From positions 332,921 to 396,920 of the forward strand of contig NZ_JARJNR010000002.1 in the NCBI RefSeq assembly GCF_030143255.1: a stretch of DNA of 64,000 nucleotides, given 5' to 3'. Of this stretch, positions 56,128-64,000 are shown piece after piece (positions within the stretch are counted from its first letter, which is position 1; every line of letters starts with the position of its first letter). This DNA is from Frigidibacter sp. SD6-1. GTDB taxonomy: Bacteria > Pseudomonadota > Alphaproteobacteria > Rhodobacterales > Rhodobacteraceae. The notes under the pieces were generated by a model. It did no database searches, was not told the origin of the DNA, and saw only the letters and a list, made by a program, of their open reading frames with translations. A program made the translations under genes and the position numbers.

Positions 56128-56304
56128 GGGCGGCAGCCTCACCCAGCAACGTTAACGGATCATGAACCGTCGCTGGCGCGCCGCAGGCTGCGCTTCGGCG
56201 CCCTTTGCGGCGCGGCGCATTCCCGCACCCCGCCGGAACCGAAGCGCCCCCTCCGCGTTGTCAGCGGACAGGGCCAGTCCGGCCTGCGGACGAAGGGAAC
56301 AGAC

Positions 56305-56463
56305 ATGACGCTCGGCACCATCCTCCTCATCATCCTCGTCCTTGCCCTTATCGGCGCTCTGCCGAACTGGGGTTATTCGCGTGACTGGGGCTACCGTCCG
56401 GTCGGCGGGCTCGGCCTCGTGCTGCTCGTCGTCCTGATCCTCGTCCTGATGGGACGGGTCTGA
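56305..56463 (+). CDS. DUF3309 family small membrane protein
   Basis: A 52-residue protein with two membrane segments (LGTILLIILVLALIGALPNW and GGLGLVLLVVLILVLMG) joined by a loop GYSRDWGYRP. This matches DUF3309. An AAGGGAA Shine-Dalgarno precedes the ATG at 56305. The function is unknown; the family is often stress-linked. A 25-residue membrane protein follows 59 bases later. Confidence 0.85.
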   Translation: MTLGTILLIILVLALIGALPNWGYSRDWGYRPVGGLGLVLLVVLILVLMGRV

Positions 56464-56522
56464 GGCGGTGACCGCTCCGGGCGAAGGGCCCTGTGAAAGA
56501 GACCAATCGAAAGGAAAGTGAC

Positions 56523-56600
56523 ATGAAAGGCATCATCGCCTGGCTGCTCGGCGTACCGATCGTCGTGATCATCCTGCTCTACGTCTTCAATATCTTCTGA
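56523..56600 (+). CDS. 25-residue single-TM small protein
   Basis: A very short frame encoding MKGIIAWLLGVPIVVIILLY plus VFNIF. It is a single hydrophobic helix with Lys at the start and follows the DUF3309 gene. An AAAGGAAAGTGAC leader gives a good Shine-Dalgarno (AAGGA). It is below the usual gene-calling threshold, but context, start signal and composition all support expression. It may be a membrane regulator or partner of the DUF3309 protein. Confidence 0.65.
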   Translation: MKGIIAWLLGVPIVVIILLYVFNIF

Positions 56601-56654
56601 CGGCGGGGCGCGCCGAGCTTGTGGCCCGGTTGTGAACAGCGCCGTGGCAGGCCT

Positions 56655-57341
56655 TCACCCGTCTTGCCCGAATCCGTTCTGCACATAGATCGAGGTCAGC
56701 CCGATCTGATAGCGATAGTCGTAGCCCGCCCCCGAAAGCTCGGCGAAGGTGCCGGTTTGCAGCACCTCGGGGATGGTCTCTGCATAGGTTTCCAGCGCGA
56801 TCACCTTGGGGCGCACCGGCCAGCCGGCGATGCCGCTGATCGCCGCCTCGTCCAGACCTTCGATGTCGATGTTCAGAAAATCCACCCCGTCCGGCGCCTT
56901 CCGGCCATGCTCGGCCAGGATTGCATTCAGGCTGGTGCAGGGCACCGAGGCGACGGTATCGGCGCCGCGCTCCTCAGCCAGTTCGGCGGAGACGGTCGCA
57001 CTCAGGTCGAGGTCGCGCCGTGAATAGAAGTTCACATGCCTTTGGCTGGCCGCAACCGCCTCTGGCACGATTGCGCTCCATATGCTGGTGTCGCCCGGTC
57101 GCACCTTGCGGAAAATCTCGATGCTCCGGCGGTTGGCGTCGACGTTCACGCCATTCCAGCCCAGACACCACAGATAGGCGGTGTTGGATTGCCGGAACGG
57201 ATGGTGCGCGCCGACATCGACGTAAAAGCCGTGCGAGCGGTTGAAGAGCTTTCGGATGATCGTGTCTTCGCCGTACTGCGAGAAGCGGACGCGAACAGAC
57301 CCGTTCCGACCGAGAAGCCTTGCCAATCGCGCCAACTTCAT
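56655..57341 (-). CDS. FkbM family methyltransferase
   Basis: A 228-residue SAM-dependent methyltransferase. The SAM-binding region is GFYVDVGAHHPFRQSNTAYLWCLGWNGVNVDAN, followed by the FkbM pattern VPCTSLNAILAEHGRKAPDGVDFLNIDIEGLDEAAI. Such enzymes O-methylate sugars or natural products, often on surface glycans. The start at 57341 (MKLARLARLL) is preferred over an upstream ATG. No glycan genes flank it directly. Confidence 0.88.
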   Translation of the reverse strand: MKLARLARLLGRNGSVRVRFSQYGEDTIIRKLFNRSHGFYVDVGAHHPFRQSNTAYLWCLGWNGVNVDANRRSIEIFRKVRPGDTSIWSAIVPEAVAASQRHVNFYSRRDLDLSATVSAELAEERGADTVASVPCTSLNAILAEHGRKAPDGVDFLNIDIEGLDEAAISGIAGWPVRPKVIALETYAETIPEVLQTGTFAELSGAGYDYRYQIGLTSIYVQNGFGQDG

Positions 57342-57484
57342 GACCAAACCTTCCCGTCCGACAGGCGCGCAGCCTAGGCGAGTGCCCCAGTCGGAGCAAG
57401 CGGCACCACGCATCGCGTTCGCACGTTTTCCTTGCCGCCGCCCTGGAACGGTCGTTTCATGGGGCGTCCATCAGTGAGGTTCCG

Positions 57485-57931
57485 ATGCCCTATGCCGCTC
57501 TTGTCTCGCTCGCGCTCGCCATGGGCGTGGCGCTTGCCGTCTATCTGCCCGTCCTCAGCCAGAGCGGCCGGATCGTCGGATCGCCGATCCTCGCGAATGC
57601 GCCTTTCTACCTTCTGGGCCTTCTGACCACGGTGGCGATCGCGGTCGCCGCCGGCAACCGCCTGTCCGATTTCGCGCGGCTCAGGGAGGTGCCGGGCTGG
57701 ATGTATCTCTCCGGCGTCGTCTCGGCCCTGATGATCCTCGGCTCGACCTTTCTGATCCCGCGGATCGGACCGGGGCCGTTCTTCGTGCTGCTGGTGACCG
57801 GCCAGATACTGACCGGCGCGCTGCTCAGCCAGATGGGCTGGCTGGGCGCGCCAATTGATGCGGTCGGCCTGAGGAAGGCGGCGGGGCTTCTGCTCGTTGT
57901 CCTCGGCGCGGGGCTGGTCACCATCCGCTGA
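57485..57931 (+). CDS. DMT family transporter, DUF606 (YdcZ) type
   Basis: A 148-residue protein with five hydrophobic helices and the DUF606/YdcZ pattern: LALAMGVALAVYLPVLSQSGRIVGSPILANAPFYLLGLL, then WMYLSGVVSALMILGSTFLIPRIGPGPFFVLLVTGQILTGALLSQMGWLG. It is a half-size (SMR-like) member expected to dimerise. The substrate is unknown. Confidence 0.85.
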   Translation: MPYAALVSLALAMGVALAVYLPVLSQSGRIVGSPILANAPFYLLGLLTTVAIAVAAGNRLSDFARLREVPGWMYLSGVVSALMILGSTFLIPRIGPGPFFVLLVTGQILTGALLSQMGWLGAPIDAVGLRKAAGLLLVVLGAGLVTIR

Positions 57932-58035
57932 GGACGGCGGGCGGGCTTACCGAGGGCTGAACCCGGCGTTCGCCCCTGTCGGGACGGATGCGGGACGGAT
58001 GCGGCACGCGGGGGCGACGGAGGCGGGACGGCGCC

Positions 58036-58659
58036 TCAGGCCCAGCCGTAGTTGAAACTGACGCTGATCCGCTCTTCCTCGGCCATGTTCATCGGCACCT
58101 CGTGGCGGAGCCAGCTTTCCCACAAGAGCACATCGCCGACCGCTGGCTTGACGTAGACGAACCGCTGCAGCGCCTCGGGCGCGGTCTTCTTCACCACCGG
58201 CGCCATCATCATCATCGGCAGGCGCGGGTCTTCGAGCTTCAGCGCCGACGTCCCTTCAGGCATCGCCACATAGGTCGTGCCGGAGATCACCGAATGGGGG
58301 TGGATATGGGAGGCATGCGTGCCGCCCTCGGGCAGGATATTGATCCAGAGCGCGTTGCATTTCAGCTTGCGCTCGCCAAGGTCGAAGCCCAGGTCCTTGC
58401 AGAAGGCCGCGACATGCTTGTCGAGCGCCTTTTCCAGGGCCCCGAAGATCGGGAAGCGCCAGGGCAGGTCGTCGAGCGACGCATACGAGGTATAGCCCGG
58501 ATAGCCATTGTCCTCGCACCAGCGCTGCCCCGCCTCGTCATCCTCGGCGATGGCGAGGCAGGAGGCGTTCAGTTCGCCGTAATCGACCTTGGGCTTGGCC
58601 AGTTCGTTCAGGGCGGCGCGATAGAGGCGGGTGACGAAGAGGGTGGAGATGTCGGGCAT
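58036..58659 (-). CDS. TIGR02466 family putative 2OG-Fe(II) oxygenase
   Basis: A 207-residue protein of the TIGR02466 family. The double-stranded beta-helix region reads LWINILPEGGTHASHIHPHSVISGTTYVAMPEGTSALKLEDPR, and VGDVLLWESWLRHEVPMNMAEEERISVSFNYGW closes it. The first H-x-H/D pair and the distal His (LRHEV) are plausible iron ligands. The substrate is unknown. It lies downstream of the rplP terminator, where rpmC would follow in a continuous S10-spc cluster. The start MPDISTLF at 58659 is chosen over a longer frame through repeat DNA. Confidence 0.78.
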   Translation of the reverse strand: MPDISTLFVTRLYRAALNELAKPKVDYGELNASCLAIAEDDEAGQRWCEDNGYPGYTSYASLDDLPWRFPIFGALEKALDKHVAAFCKDLGFDLGERKLKCNALWINILPEGGTHASHIHPHSVISGTTYVAMPEGTSALKLEDPRLPMMMMAPVVKKTAPEALQRFVYVKPAVGDVLLWESWLRHEVPMNMAEEERISVSFNYGWA

Positions 58660-58872
58660 GGGTCGGGTCCGGGCTGACGGGCGGGGGCCAGCCCCCCTCC
58701 CCCTTCCCCTCCCACGAAGGGGAGGGGTGGTGCAAGGGGTGGCACATGGGACATTGCGGCAAACGGTGGCTGGTTGCTTCAAACCCCGCGTCATCAGGGG
58801 CCCGCCCCGGCCTTGAGCCGGGGCCTCTTCGCCGGCAGAGGCCCCGCATCAAGTGCGGGGCGGGTGTTGGCA
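58660..58872. other. Repeat-rich intergenic region
   Basis: No gene is supported here. The stretch holds a CCCCTCCC-type hairpin near 58700-58727, related to the repeat at 11573-11595, and two GC-rich hairpins at 58805-58823 and 58842-58860. Confidence 0.55.
58805..58860. repeat. Two tandem GC-rich intergenic hairpins
   Basis: CCCCGGC-CTTGA-GCCGGGG (58805-58823) and CCCCGCA-TCAAG-TGCGGGG (58842-58860) have equal arm and loop lengths and related sequence, so they look like two units of one dispersed palindromic family. Confidence 0.6.
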
Positions 58873-58908
58873 AGAAAGAAAAACCCCCGCCGTTCCCGGC
58901 AGGGGTCC
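58873..58908 (-). terminator. Rho-independent terminator after rplP
   Basis: On the minus strand CCCCTGCCG-GGAA-CGGCGGGGG makes a 9-bp stem (one G-U pair) followed by TTTTTCTTTCTT, about 30 bases after the rplP stop codon. Confidence 0.88.
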
Positions 58909-58937
58909 ATTCCGTCGGTCGGGGTTGCCCCCTGCCC

Positions 58938-59351
58938 TTACCAGTCCTCGCGGACCACAACGCGGGTCTTGACCGGCAGCTTCATCGCACCGAGGCGCAG
59001 GGCTTCACGCGCGATGTCTTCGGCAACGCCGTCGATCTCGAACATGATCCGGCCGGGGTGGACGCGGGCGGCCCAGAAATCGACCGAGCCCTTGCCCGAG
59101 CCCATCCGGACTTCGGTCGGCTTGGCCGAGACCGGCAGGTCCGGGAAAATCCGGATCCAGACGCGGCCCTGACGCTTCATGTGGCGGGTGATCGCGCGGC
59201 GGGCTGCCTCGATCTGCCGCGCGGTGACGCGCTCGGGCTCGGTGGCTTTGAGACCAAAGCCGCCGAAGTTCAGGTCAGACCCGCCCTTGGCTTCACCGTG
59301 GATGCGGCCCTTGTGCTGTTTGCGGAACTTTGTCCGTTTGGGTTGCAGCAT
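58938..59351 (-). CDS. rplP: 50S ribosomal protein L16
   Basis: A 137-residue large-subunit protein near the peptidyl transferase centre and tRNA sites. The opening [19 protein letters not shown] and the later [40 protein letters not shown], including the arginine that is hydroxylated in some bacteria, are highly conserved. It is the last gene of this transcript before a terminator, 11 bases after rpsC. Confidence 0.97.
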   Translation of the reverse strand: MLQPKRTKFRKQHKGRIHGEAKGGSDLNFGGFGLKATEPERVTARQIEAARRAITRHMKRQGRVWIRIFPDLPVSAKPTEVRMGSGKGSVDFWAARVHPGRIMFEIDGVAEDIAREALRLGAMKLPVKTRVVVREDW

Positions 59352-59362
59352 CTTGTCTCTCC

Positions 59363-60082
59363 TTACCGGTCGCGGCGGTCATCGCGGCGCGGACCACGCG
59401 GGGCCGGACCGTCCTGAGCCTCGGCCGCGCGGCGGTCGCGGGCCTGCGGGTCATGCTCCATGATCTCGCCCTTGAAGATCCAGACCTTGCAGCCGATGAT
59501 CCCGTAGGGCGTGGTGGCTTCCGCCAGAGCATAGTCGATGTCGGCGCGCAGCGTGTGCAGCGGCACGCGACCTTCGCGGTACCATTCGGTCCGGGCGATT
59601 TCCGCGCCGCCGAGGCGGCCCGCGACGTTCACACGGATGCCGAGGGCACCCATGCGCATCGCGTTCTGCACGGCGCGCTTCATGGCGCGACGGAAGGACA
59701 CGCGGCGCTCCAGCTGCTGGGCGATCGATTCCGCCACAAGCATCGCGTCCAGTTCGGGCTTGCGGACTTCGACGATGTTGAGGTGCAGTTCCGACTTGGT
59801 GAAGTTCGCGAGCTTCGAACGCAGCGTTTCGATGTCCGCGCCCTTCTTGCCGATGATGACGCCCGGACGCGCGGTGTGAACCGTCACGCGGCACTTCTTG
59901 TGCGGACGCTCGATGATGACTTTCGAGACACCGGCCTGCTTGCACTCTTCATGGATGAAGTCGCGCATCTTGAGGTCTTCAAGAAGCAGGTTGCCGTAGT
60001 CCTTGCTGTCAGCAAACCAGCGGCTGTCCCAGGTGCGGTTGACCTGGAGGCGCATCCCGATGGGGTTGACCTTCTGACCCAT
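59363..60082 (-). CDS. rpsC: 30S ribosomal protein S3
   Basis: A 239-residue mRNA-entry-channel protein. [24 protein letters not shown] opens it. The KH domain [18 protein letters not shown] and the C-terminal [35 protein letters not shown] are intact. A charged Arg/Asp-rich tail extends the C-terminus. The start overlaps the rplV stop by one base. Confidence 0.97.
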   Translation of the reverse strand: MGQKVNPIGMRLQVNRTWDSRWFADSKDYGNLLLEDLKMRDFIHEECKQAGVSKVIIERPHKKCRVTVHTARPGVIIGKKGADIETLRSKLANFTKSELHLNIVEVRKPELDAMLVAESIAQQLERRVSFRRAMKRAVQNAMRMGALGIRVNVAGRLGGAEIARTEWYREGRVPLHTLRADIDYALAEATTPYGIIGCKVWIFKGEIMEHDPQARDRRAAEAQDGPAPRGPRRDDRRDR

Positions 60083-60462
60083 TATGCAGACTCCTCAACT
60101 TGACGCACCTTGATGGTCAGTTCGCTGAACGGCTTCATGATCTTGCCATAACGGCCGCGCGCCCGCGGACGGCCACGCTTCATCACCAGGTTCTTGCCGA
60201 CATAGGCCTCGGCCACCACCAGCGCGTCAACGTCGAGACCATGGTTGTTCTCGGCATTGGCGATGGCGGATTGCAGGCATTTCTTCACGTCGATCGCGAT
60301 CCGCTTCTTCGAGAAGGTCAGGTCCGACAGGGCCTTTTCCACCTTCTTGCCACGGATCAGCGCGGCGACGAGATTGAGCTTCTGCGGCGAGGTGCGAAGC
60401 ATCTTCGCCTTGGCGAAGGCTTCGTTATCGGCCACGCGGCGCGGATTTTTTTCCTTGCTCAT
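60082..60462 (-). CDS. rplV: 50S ribosomal protein L22
   Basis: A 126-residue exit-tunnel protein: [63 protein letters not shown], with the tunnel loop [14 protein letters not shown] near the C-terminus. That loop is where macrolide-resistance mutations fall in other species; none is judged here. It lies three bases after rpsS. Confidence 0.96.
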   Translation of the reverse strand: MSKEKNPRRVADNEAFAKAKMLRTSPQKLNLVAALIRGKKVEKALSDLTFSKKRIAIDVKKCLQSAIANAENNHGLDVDALVVAEAYVGKNLVMKRGRPRARGRYGKIMKPFSELTIKVRQVEESA

Positions 60463-60465
60463 GGC

Positions 60466-60744
60466 TTACTTCCTCTTGGCTTTCTTGTCGGCGGCGTGAC
60501 CGTAATAGGTCCGCGTCGGCGAATATTCGCCGAACTTCTGGCCGATCATCTCTTCGGTGACGTTGACCGGAATGTGCTTCTGGCCGTTGTAGACGCCGAA
60601 GGTCAGACCGACGAACTGCGGCAGGATGGTGGAACGGCGCGACCAGATCTTGATCACTTCGTTCTTGCCCGAACCTTGAGCCTTTTCCGCTTTCTTCAGC
60701 AGATAGGCATCAACGAAGGGGCCTTTCCAGATGGAACGAGACAT
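60466..60744 (-). CDS. rpsS: 30S ribosomal protein S19
   Basis: A 92-residue head-domain protein: [82 protein letters not shown]. Full length and typical. It lies three bases after rplB. Confidence 0.97.
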   Translation of the reverse strand: MSRSIWKGPFVDAYLLKKAEKAQGSGKNEVIKIWSRRSTILPQFVGLTFGVYNGQKHIPVNVTEEMIGQKFGEYSPTRTYYGHAADKKAKRK

Positions 60745-60747
60745 GGA

Positions 60748-61584
60748 TTAACGCCCTTTCTTCGCGTGGCGCGAGCGAACGATGTATTTGTCGGTCGCCT
60801 TGTTCGTGCGGGTGCGGTTGCCCTTGGTGCCCTTGCCCCACGGCGTAACCGGGTGGCGGCCACCGGAGGTGCGGCCTTCACCACCACCATGCGGGTGGTC
60901 GATCGGGTTCATCGCAACGCCGCGGACGGTCGGGCGGATGCCCATGTGGCGGCGACGACCGGCCTTGCCGAGGTTCTGGTTCGAGTTGTCGGGGTTCGAG
61001 ACCGCGCCAACCGTCGCCATGCACTCCTGACGCACCATGCGAAGCTCGCCCGACGACAGGCGGATCTGCGCATAGCCGCCGTCACGGCCGACGAACTGGG
61101 CATAGGTGCCCGCGGCGCGTGCCAGCTGGCCGCCCTTGCCGGGCTTCAGTTCCACGTTGTGAACGATCGTGCCGATCGGCATGCCCGAGAACGGCATCGC
61201 ATTGCCGGGCTTCACGTCGGTCTTGGCGCCCGAGATCACGCTGTCGCCGACGGCGAGGCGCTGGGGGGCGAGGATATAGGCCTGTTCGCCATCCGCATAG
61301 CGGACGAGGGCGATGAAGGCGGTCCGGTTCGGATCGTACTCGATCCGCTCGACCGTCGCGGCGATATCGAACTTGTTCCGCTTGAAGTCGACGATGCGGT
61401 AAAGACGCTTCGCGCCACCGCCTTGGTGACGCATCGTGATCCGTCCGGTATTGTTCCGGCCGCCGTGCTTGCGCAGACCCTCGACGAGGGCCTTCACAGG
61501 GCGACCTTTCCAAAGCTCCGAACGGTCGATCAGAACCAGCCCGCGCTGGCCAGGCGTCGTCGGCTTATACGACTTGAGTGCCAT
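60748..61584 (-). CDS. rplB: 50S ribosomal protein L2
   Basis: A 278-residue core large-subunit protein needed for subunit joining. [27 protein letters not shown] opens it. The highly conserved [34 protein letters not shown] contains the histidine near the peptidyl transferase centre. It is separated from rplW by an unusual 182-base gap with two strong palindromes. Confidence 0.97.
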   Translation of the reverse strand: MALKSYKPTTPGQRGLVLIDRSELWKGRPVKALVEGLRKHGGRNNTGRITMRHQGGGAKRLYRIVDFKRNKFDIAATVERIEYDPNRTAFIALVRYADGEQAYILAPQRLAVGDSVISGAKTDVKPGNAMPFSGMPIGTIVHNVELKPGKGGQLARAAGTYAQFVGRDGGYAQIRLSSGELRMVRQECMATVGAVSNPDNSNQNLGKAGRRRHMGIRPTVRGVAMNPIDHPHGGGEGRTSGGRHPVTPWGKGTKGNRTRTNKATDKYIVRSRHAKKGR

Positions 61585-61657
61585 GCTCTCTGTCTTCCGT
61601 TGCTTTGGACCATTGGTCCGTTTGGTTTGAAGGGCCCCGAAGGTCCCCGACTTGAGG

Positions 61658-61709
61658 GATGGGCAGATTGCCCATCCTACGGTCCGGTAGGATGGGCAAT
61701 CTGCCCATC
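61658..61709. repeat. REPIN-like 23-bp perfect inverted repeat inside the S10 operon
   Basis: Arms 61658-61680 and 61687-61709 are exact reverse complements separated by six bases. Each arm is itself a palindrome (GATGGGCA-GAT-TGCCCATC) with a CCTAC/GTAGG tag like the RAYT-linked repeats at 55.4-55.7 kb. Confidence 0.85.
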
Positions 61710-61721
61710 CCCCCGAAAAGC

Positions 61722-61750
61722 CTCGCGGCCCCGATGGTCGGGGCCGCGAG
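61722..61750. terminator. Strong hairpin between rplW and rplB (attenuator or terminator-like)
   Basis: CTCGCGGCCCCGA and TCGGGGCCGCGAG make a perfect 13-bp stem with a three-base loop. On the minus strand it is followed by GCTTTTC, a weak T tract, 17 bases after the rplW stop codon. It may reduce read-through into rplB or protect upstream RNA. Confidence 0.6.
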
Positions 61751-61766
61751 ATTCGTGCGGCTTCTA

Positions 61767-62063
61767 TCAGAGGCCCGACTGGACGTCGATAGTGTTGCCC
61801 TCTTCGAGGGTCACATAGGCCTTCTTGATGTCGCTCCGCTCGCCGGGACGGCCGCGGAACTTCTTGGCCTTGCCTTTGGTGATCGTGGTGTTGACCGCCT
61901 TCACCTTCACACCAAAGACCGCCTCGACGGCTTCCTTGATCTGGGGCTTGGTGGCCGACCGCTCGACCTTGAACACCACCGCATTGTTCTCGCCCGCGAG
62001 GGTCGATTTCTCGGTGATGACCGGACGCTTGATCACGTCGTAATGTTCGGGTTTCACGCTCAT
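61767..62063 (-). CDS. rplW: 50S ribosomal protein L23
   Basis: A 98-residue protein at the nascent-chain exit, docking trigger factor and [82 protein letters not shown] matches the family throughout. Its start overlaps the rplD stop by four bases. Confidence 0.97.
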   Translation of the reverse strand: MSVKPEHYDVIKRPVITEKSTLAGENNAVVFKVERSATKPQIKEAVEAVFGVKVKAVNTTITKGKAKKFRGRPGERSDIKKAYVTLEEGNTIDVQSGL

Positions 62064-62695
62064 TTCAGATTCCCCTTGCCAAGACGGGCCTCCAGAGCCT
62101 CGACACCCGCCTTGGTGAGGATCAGCGTCTCACGCTTGAGGATGTCATAGACATTGGCACCCATCGACGGCAGCACATCGATACCTTCGATGTTGGCCGC
62201 TGCGCGGGCGAAGTTCTCGTTCACCTCGGCGCCGTCGATGATCAGCACTTTCTTCCAGCCCAGCTCCTTGGCCGCCTTGGCGAGGATCGCCGTCTTGGCC
62301 TCGGCCATCGACAGGGTGTCGATGATCACGAGATTGCCCGAACCGGCCTTGGCCGACAAAGCATGCTTCAGGCCAAGCGCGCGCACCTGCTTGGGCAGGT
62401 CGTGCGCGTGGCTGCGCGGGGTCGGAACCTTGTACTTGCCGCCGTGACGGAAGATCGGGGCCTTGCGGTCGCCGTGGCGGGCGCCACCGGTGCCTTTCTG
62501 GCGGTAGATCTTCTTGGTCGAATAGCTGACTTCCGACCGGGTCTTGGCGCTGTGCGTGCCGGCCTGGGCCTTGGCGCGCTGCCAGCGGACGACGCGGTGC
62601 AGGATGTCGGCGCGCGGTTCCAGGCCGAAGAGCGCTTCGTCCAGGTCGATCGTGCCGGCCTTGCCGCCGTCGAGCTTGATCACATCAAGTTTCAT
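62060..62695 (-). CDS. rplD: 50S ribosomal protein L4
   Basis: A 211-residue protein lining the exit tunnel; in enterobacteria it also represses its own operon. The tunnel loop region [56 protein letters not shown] is conserved. It overlaps rplC by four bases. Confidence 0.97.
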   Translation of the reverse strand: MKLDVIKLDGGKAGTIDLDEALFGLEPRADILHRVVRWQRAKAQAGTHSAKTRSEVSYSTKKIYRQKGTGGARHGDRKAPIFRHGGKYKVPTPRSHAHDLPKQVRALGLKHALSAKAGSGNLVIIDTLSMAEAKTAILAKAAKELGWKKVLIIDGAEVNENFARAAANIEGIDVLPSMGANVYDILKRETLILTKAGVEALEARLGKGNLK

Positions 62696-63429
62696 GCTTC
62701 ACCCCCTTCGACCGCAATGTCAGCGGCCGGAGCGGCTTCCACGGCGGAAGCAGCGGATTTGATCGCGGCGGGCATCGGCAGATCCTTCGGCAGCGGCTTC
62801 TTCACCGCGTCCTTGATCGTGACCCAGCCGCCCTTGGAGCCGGGAACCGAGCCCTTGACCATGATCAGGCCACGGTCGGCATCGGTGCGGACAACCTGGA
62901 TGTTCTGGGTGGTGACGCGGACGGAGCCGAGGTGACCCGCCATCTTCTTGCCCTTGAACACCTTGCCGGGATCCTGGCACTGACCGGTCGAACCGTGCGA
63001 ACGGTGCGACACGGACACACCGTGCGAGGCGCGCAGGCCGCCGAAGTTGTGACGCTTCATCGCACCGGCGAAGCCCTTGCCGAGCGAGGTGCCGGCGATG
63101 TCCACGAACTGCCCTTCGGCATAGTGGGCAGCCGAGATTTCGGCGCCAACCTCGATCAGGTTTTCCGGGCTCACACGGAATTCCGCGATCTTGCGCTTGG
63201 GGGCCACGTTCGCCTTGGCGAAATGGCCGCGCATCGCCGCGGTGGTGCGCTTGGCCTTGGCCACGCCCGCACCGAGCTGAACGGCAGTGTAGCCGTCCTT
63301 CTCGGCCGTGCGCTGAGCCACGACCTGAAGATTGTCAAGCTGAAGGACGGTGACAGGAACCTGCTTGCCGTCTTCCAGGAACAGCCGGGTCATGCCCAGC
63401 TTCTTTGCGATAACGCCGGAGCGCAGCAT
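62692..63429 (-). CDS. rplC: 50S ribosomal protein L3
   Basis: A 245-residue early-assembly protein: [32 protein letters not shown] and [46 protein letters not shown], with the Gln methylated by PrmB in other species. A C-terminal Ala-rich tail ([25 protein letters not shown]) makes it about 35 residues longer than E. coli L3, as is common in Rhodobacterales. Confidence 0.96.
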   Translation of the reverse strand: MLRSGVIAKKLGMTRLFLEDGKQVPVTVLQLDNLQVVAQRTAEKDGYTAVQLGAGVAKAKRTTAAMRGHFAKANVAPKRKIAEFRVSPENLIEVGAEISAAHYAEGQFVDIAGTSLGKGFAGAMKRHNFGGLRASHGVSVSHRSHGSTGQCQDPGKVFKGKKMAGHLGSVRVTTQNIQVVRTDADRGLIMVKGSVPGSKGGWVTIKDAVKKPLPKDLPMPAAIKSAASAVEAAPAADIAVEGGEA

Positions 63430-63442
63430 CTCTCCGCCCTCC

Positions 63443-63754
63443 TCAGTTCAGCTTGATCTCGACGTCCACGCCAGCGGCGAGGTCGAGCTTCATCAGCGCG
63501 TCCACGGTCTGGGGGGTCGGATCAACGATGTCGAGAAGGCGCTTGTGCGTGCGGATCTCCCACTGGTCGCGCGACTTCTTGTCGATGTGCGGACCACGCA
63601 GAACCGTGAATTTCTCGATCTTGTTCGGCAGCGGGATCGGACCCCGGACCTGTGCACCGGTGCGCTTGGCCGTGTTGACGATTTCCTGCGTGCTGGCGTC
63701 CAGAACGCGGTAATCGAAGGCCTTGAGCCGGATGCGGATGTTTTGACCAGTCAT
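63443..63754 (-). CDS. rpsJ: 30S ribosomal protein S10
   Basis: A 103-residue small-subunit protein that also serves NusB-dependent antitermination. [77 protein letters not shown] is fully conserved. The ATG at 63754 is chosen because AGAGG lies about 10 bases before it; the ATG three codons earlier lies too close to that site. It is first in the S10 operon. Confidence 0.96.
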   Translation of the reverse strand: MTGQNIRIRLKAFDYRVLDASTQEIVNTAKRTGAQVRGPIPLPNKIEKFTVLRGPHIDKKSRDQWEIRTHKRLLDIVDPTPQTVDALMKLDLAAGVDVEIKLN

Positions 63755-63965
63755 GTCAGTCATGCCTCTCGCGGGCTTCTTCAGGTTGAGAGGCAGACAC
63801 CGCCGAATGCGGCGCCTGCGTCGAACCAAATCTCTCGGAGATCAGGCGGCCCGGGTAAGGGGGTGCGCCATCACTGTCAAGAGGGAATGGCGCGCCCGAA
63901 GACGCACCATCTGTTCTTTGCCCGTCCGGGGCTTTCCGGCCCCGTCCGGTATCCGATGTCCCGAC

Positions 63966-64000
63966 TTACTTCAGGATTTTCGAGACGACGCCGGCGCCGA
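63966..64000 (-). CDS. tuf: Elongation factor Tu, C-terminal end only
   Basis: The last codons read GAGVVSKILK followed by TAA, the standard EF-Tu C-terminus. Its position just upstream of rpsJ is the usual place for a tuf copy. The rest of the gene lies beyond the right edge. A GC-rich hairpin with GGGGC/GCCCC arms (about 63925-63945) lies between it and rpsJ. Confidence 0.8.
   Translation of the reverse strand, partial: GAGVVSKILK

Noticed and set aside
60100..61818. 572-residue plus-strand frame across rplV, rpsS and rplB
   Set aside because: Antisense to three ribosomal protein genes that are unmistakable.

Overview
The window looks like a chromosomal segment of a high-GC alphaproteobacterium of the Rhodobacteraceae type. 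Support comes from the gene families rather than a marker search: a MoxR-DUF58-DUF4159 operon beside a DUF1285 gene, F0 ATP synthase genes in the order I-a-c-b'-b with a duplicated b subunit, a class I lysyl-tRNA synthetase, and an S10 ribosomal operon preceded by tuf. Most of the window is densely packed, with many ATGA or GTGA start/stop overlaps. Three stretches are visibly AT-richer and look acquired: about 31.9-32.6 kb, 54.7-55.2 kb, and the intergenic spaces around them.

Layout. 0-3.3 kb: 5' part of a glycolate oxidase gene (glcD) with a palindromic operator over its promoter, a DUF599 membrane protein and an arylsulfotransferase-like protein. 3.3-11.5 kb: a coupled four-gene MoxR/DUF58/large membrane protein operon, with a divergent DUF1285 gene and a hydroxypyruvate isomerase-like gene. 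11.6-13.1 kb: a CDF metal exporter and a divergent MerR regulator with a textbook 19-bp-spaced operator/promoter. 13.1-20.3 kb: polA, small conserved genes, a HIT protein, a DUF5928-type glycosyltransferase and a divergent sulfotransferase. 20.4-23.4 kb: a TetR regulator with its operator, a degenerate SDR and a glutamate synthase-like FMN protein. 24-32 kb: an amino-acid module (HTH regulator, Asp/Glu racemase, five-gene branched-chain-type ABC importer, asparaginase, truncated aspartase), cut off by a foreign HEPN-like gene. 32.7-37 kb: sugar kinase, nth and a divergent AraC-Ogt gene, an OmpA lipoprotein and a FadR-type regulator. 37-40 kb: F0 ATP synthase genes. 40-51.5 kb: transporter, truA, a beta-helix protein, lysK, the PBP4 gene and nadD.

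51.5-53 kb is the most interesting locus. A reverse transcriptase with retron hallmarks is preceded by a promoter and a roughly 150-nt RNA. This RNA folds as a retron msr-msd: a 17-bp a1/a2 stem, an unpaired G just after a1, two short msr hairpins and one long msd hairpin, ending a few bases before the start codon. No obvious effector gene is fused or adjacent.

53-58.7 kb: ettA, a foreign two-TM protein, a REP/REPIN cluster with its RAYT transposase, small membrane proteins, an FkbM methyltransferase and a 2OG oxygenase. 58.9-64 kb: the S10 operon from rplP back to rpsJ and the 3' end of tuf, interrupted by a REPIN-like element and a strong hairpin between rplW and rplB, and ending in a terminator after rplP.

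All calls are from reading the sequence and remembered family features. No database search was run.
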